Source: Phycisphaerae bacterium
GTDB lineage: Bacteria > Planctomycetota > Phycisphaerae > Tepidisphaerales > Tepidisphaeraceae
Assembly (NCBI GenBank): GCA_030448225.1
Contig: JAUJNJ010000092.1
Location: forward strand, 1 to 23,809
DNA length: 23,809 nt
Direction of reading: 5' to 3'
The translations under genes and the position numbers were made by a program. Below are positions 23,145 through 23,809 of this stretch, in pieces. Positions within the stretch are counted from its first letter, which is position 1. Each line of letters opens with the position of its first letter. The notes beneath the pieces were generated by a model. The model saw only the letters and a list, made by a program, of their open reading frames with translations, did no database searches and was not told where the DNA came from.

Positions 23145-23809
23145 TCAGCGCATCGCGTCAAAGGCGACCGTAACCTTGTTCGTCGTCCCGACGCCTTTCA
23201 GGCGAAAGCCGACCCGGGGAGGGGCGGCGACCGCCGGCAGGTACAACAGTCGCTGGCGGTCCAGCCAGACCTCCGTGCGGCCACCGGCGTGCACGAAGCG
23301 AAGGCGGTACGGCGTGCGCTCGAGGGCGCCCGGCGCCAGCGGGACGATCGCGACGATGTTCTGGTAGGCCCCACCGCCGCCCGCGAAGACGACCGCCCTG
23401 CCGACGGGCTCGATCGACACCGCGGCCAGCACGGTTCGCCCGCGGTCGCGCGCCGCCTGGAGGGGCGGCGGCCCGGGAAGCACCGAACCGTCGAGCAGCT
23501 CGACGACGAATTGCCGCGGGTTGTGGCCGGCCTTATCGTCGGTGGTCCGCGTCTCGACGTTCAGCGTCAGTCGCACGTCCGGCGCGTCGGCAGCCGGGAT
23601 GAACTCGACCGGGTCGATGTGGTCGGTCGGCGCGGCGATCTCAAATCGTTGTCCCGCGTTGGCCCGCTTGACGCGCTCGGCGTCCGGGGCTGCACGCCCC
23701 TGCGCCGAGGAGCCGGGTCCGAGCGTGCCGAGCAGCGACCGCCCGACCGGTCGCTCGTCGGCGGCGGCGGGCGCCGCCGCGAGCCGTCCGGCCGCCGGCC
23801 GCCCACGCC
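23145..23809 (-). CDS. C-terminal part of a large protein, truncated by the window edge
   Basis: One minus-strand frame is open from the window edge to TGA at 23145, giving at least 220 residues with no frameshift. It passes an Ala-rich linker, then GSSAQGRAAPDAERVKRANA, GQRFEIAAPTDHIDPVEFIP and DVRLTLNVETRTTDDKAGHN. The end is beta-rich: PYRLRFVHAGGRTEVWLDRQ, RLLYLPAVAAPPRVGFRLKG and TTNKVTVAFDAMR. The FVHAGGRTEVWLDRQ part resembles LamG/DUF1080-like jelly-roll domains, often found at the end of planctomycete kinases and secreted enzymes. The full gene would be needed to name it. The linker composition suggests a multi-domain host protein. Confidence 0.6.
   Translation of the reverse strand, partial: RGRPAAGRLAAAPAAADERPVGRSLLGTLGPGSSAQGRAAPDAERVKRANAGQRFEIAAPTDHIDPVEFIPAADAPDVRLTLNVETRTTDDKAGHNPRQFVVELLDGSVLPGPPPLQAARDRGRTVLAAVSIEPVGRAVVFAGGGGAYQNIVAIVPLAPGALERTPYRLRFVHAGGRTEVWLDRQRLLYLPAVAAPPRVGFRLKGVGTTNKVTVAFDAMR

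Noticed and set aside
1..23809. CRISPR array
   Set aside because: No set of regularly spaced identical repeats was seen. The only repeats are two leader copies, short palindromes and low-complexity GC runs.

Overview
The window is about 24 kb of high-GC DNA with few confidently intact genes. WD40 repeats, a small-protein style I associate with Gemmata-like genomes, and an integrase N-terminus of a type I associate with planctomycetes suggest a planctomycete, probably Gemmataceae. This rests on recalled family resemblance, not on a marker gene. The DNA reads as an accessory region in which defence genes sit between pieces of phage and integrative elements.

Layout. (1) 0.1-2.1 kb, plus strand: a secreted-type phospholipase-D-fold nuclease and a protein ending in an Apea-like HEPN domain with an RNDIVH motif. 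(2) 2.15-2.67 kb, minus strand: a relic of the 3' end of a lambda-type portal gene. (3) 3.0-7.17 kb, plus strand: a compact three-gene operon. It encodes a four-helix membrane protein, a ComEC-like metallo-beta-lactamase-fold protein, and one polypeptide that joins an E2-like domain, an E1/ThiF-like domain and a JAB/JAMM protease. This is the strongest candidate for an unusual anti-phage system here. (4) 7.2-7.7 kb: a mobile-element scar, with a truncated tyrosine-recombinase N-terminus, two adjacent palindromes, the 3' half of a tRNA-Ile(GAT)-like sequence, and a plus-strand gene tail starting where tRNA similarity stops. (5) 8.0-19.7 kb: a frameshift-riddled phage or phage-plasmid region. 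The minus strand carries a T4-type portal, a lipoprotein, terminase nuclease and ATPase portions on apparently separate ORFs, an HELTH metallopeptidase, several unknowns, an HNH endonuclease and a phage-borne sigma-70 factor. On the plus strand, a ParA ATPase and a small partner sit behind repeated operator-like motifs. (6) 19.9-21.1 kb, plus: a broken WD40 propeller gene. (7) 21.4-22.8 kb, minus: a cluster of small, tightly spaced genes, two with membrane segments. (8) 22.84-22.88 kb: a perfect 15-bp inverted repeat. (9) 23.1-23.8 kb, minus: the C-terminal part of a secreted or kinase-type protein running off the window.

How the parts may work together. In the 3.0-7.2 kb operon the fusion protein has the parts needed to activate (E1), carry (E2) and remove (JAB) a protein modifier, as Cap2 and Cap3 do in type II CBASS. 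No CD-NTase or separate ubiquitin-like gene is visible, so the substrate may be the MBL protein or an unlinked protein, with the membrane protein as possible effector. This is inference.

Caution on quality. From about 8 to 21 kb nearly every gene is broken by single or double base indels, while motifs (Walker A, HELTH, HNH, ParA P-loop) survive when frames are joined and internal stops are few. That pattern fits uncorrected long-read indels, or a very recently inactivated element, better than an old pseudogene field. Coordinates for those genes are spans across several frames.
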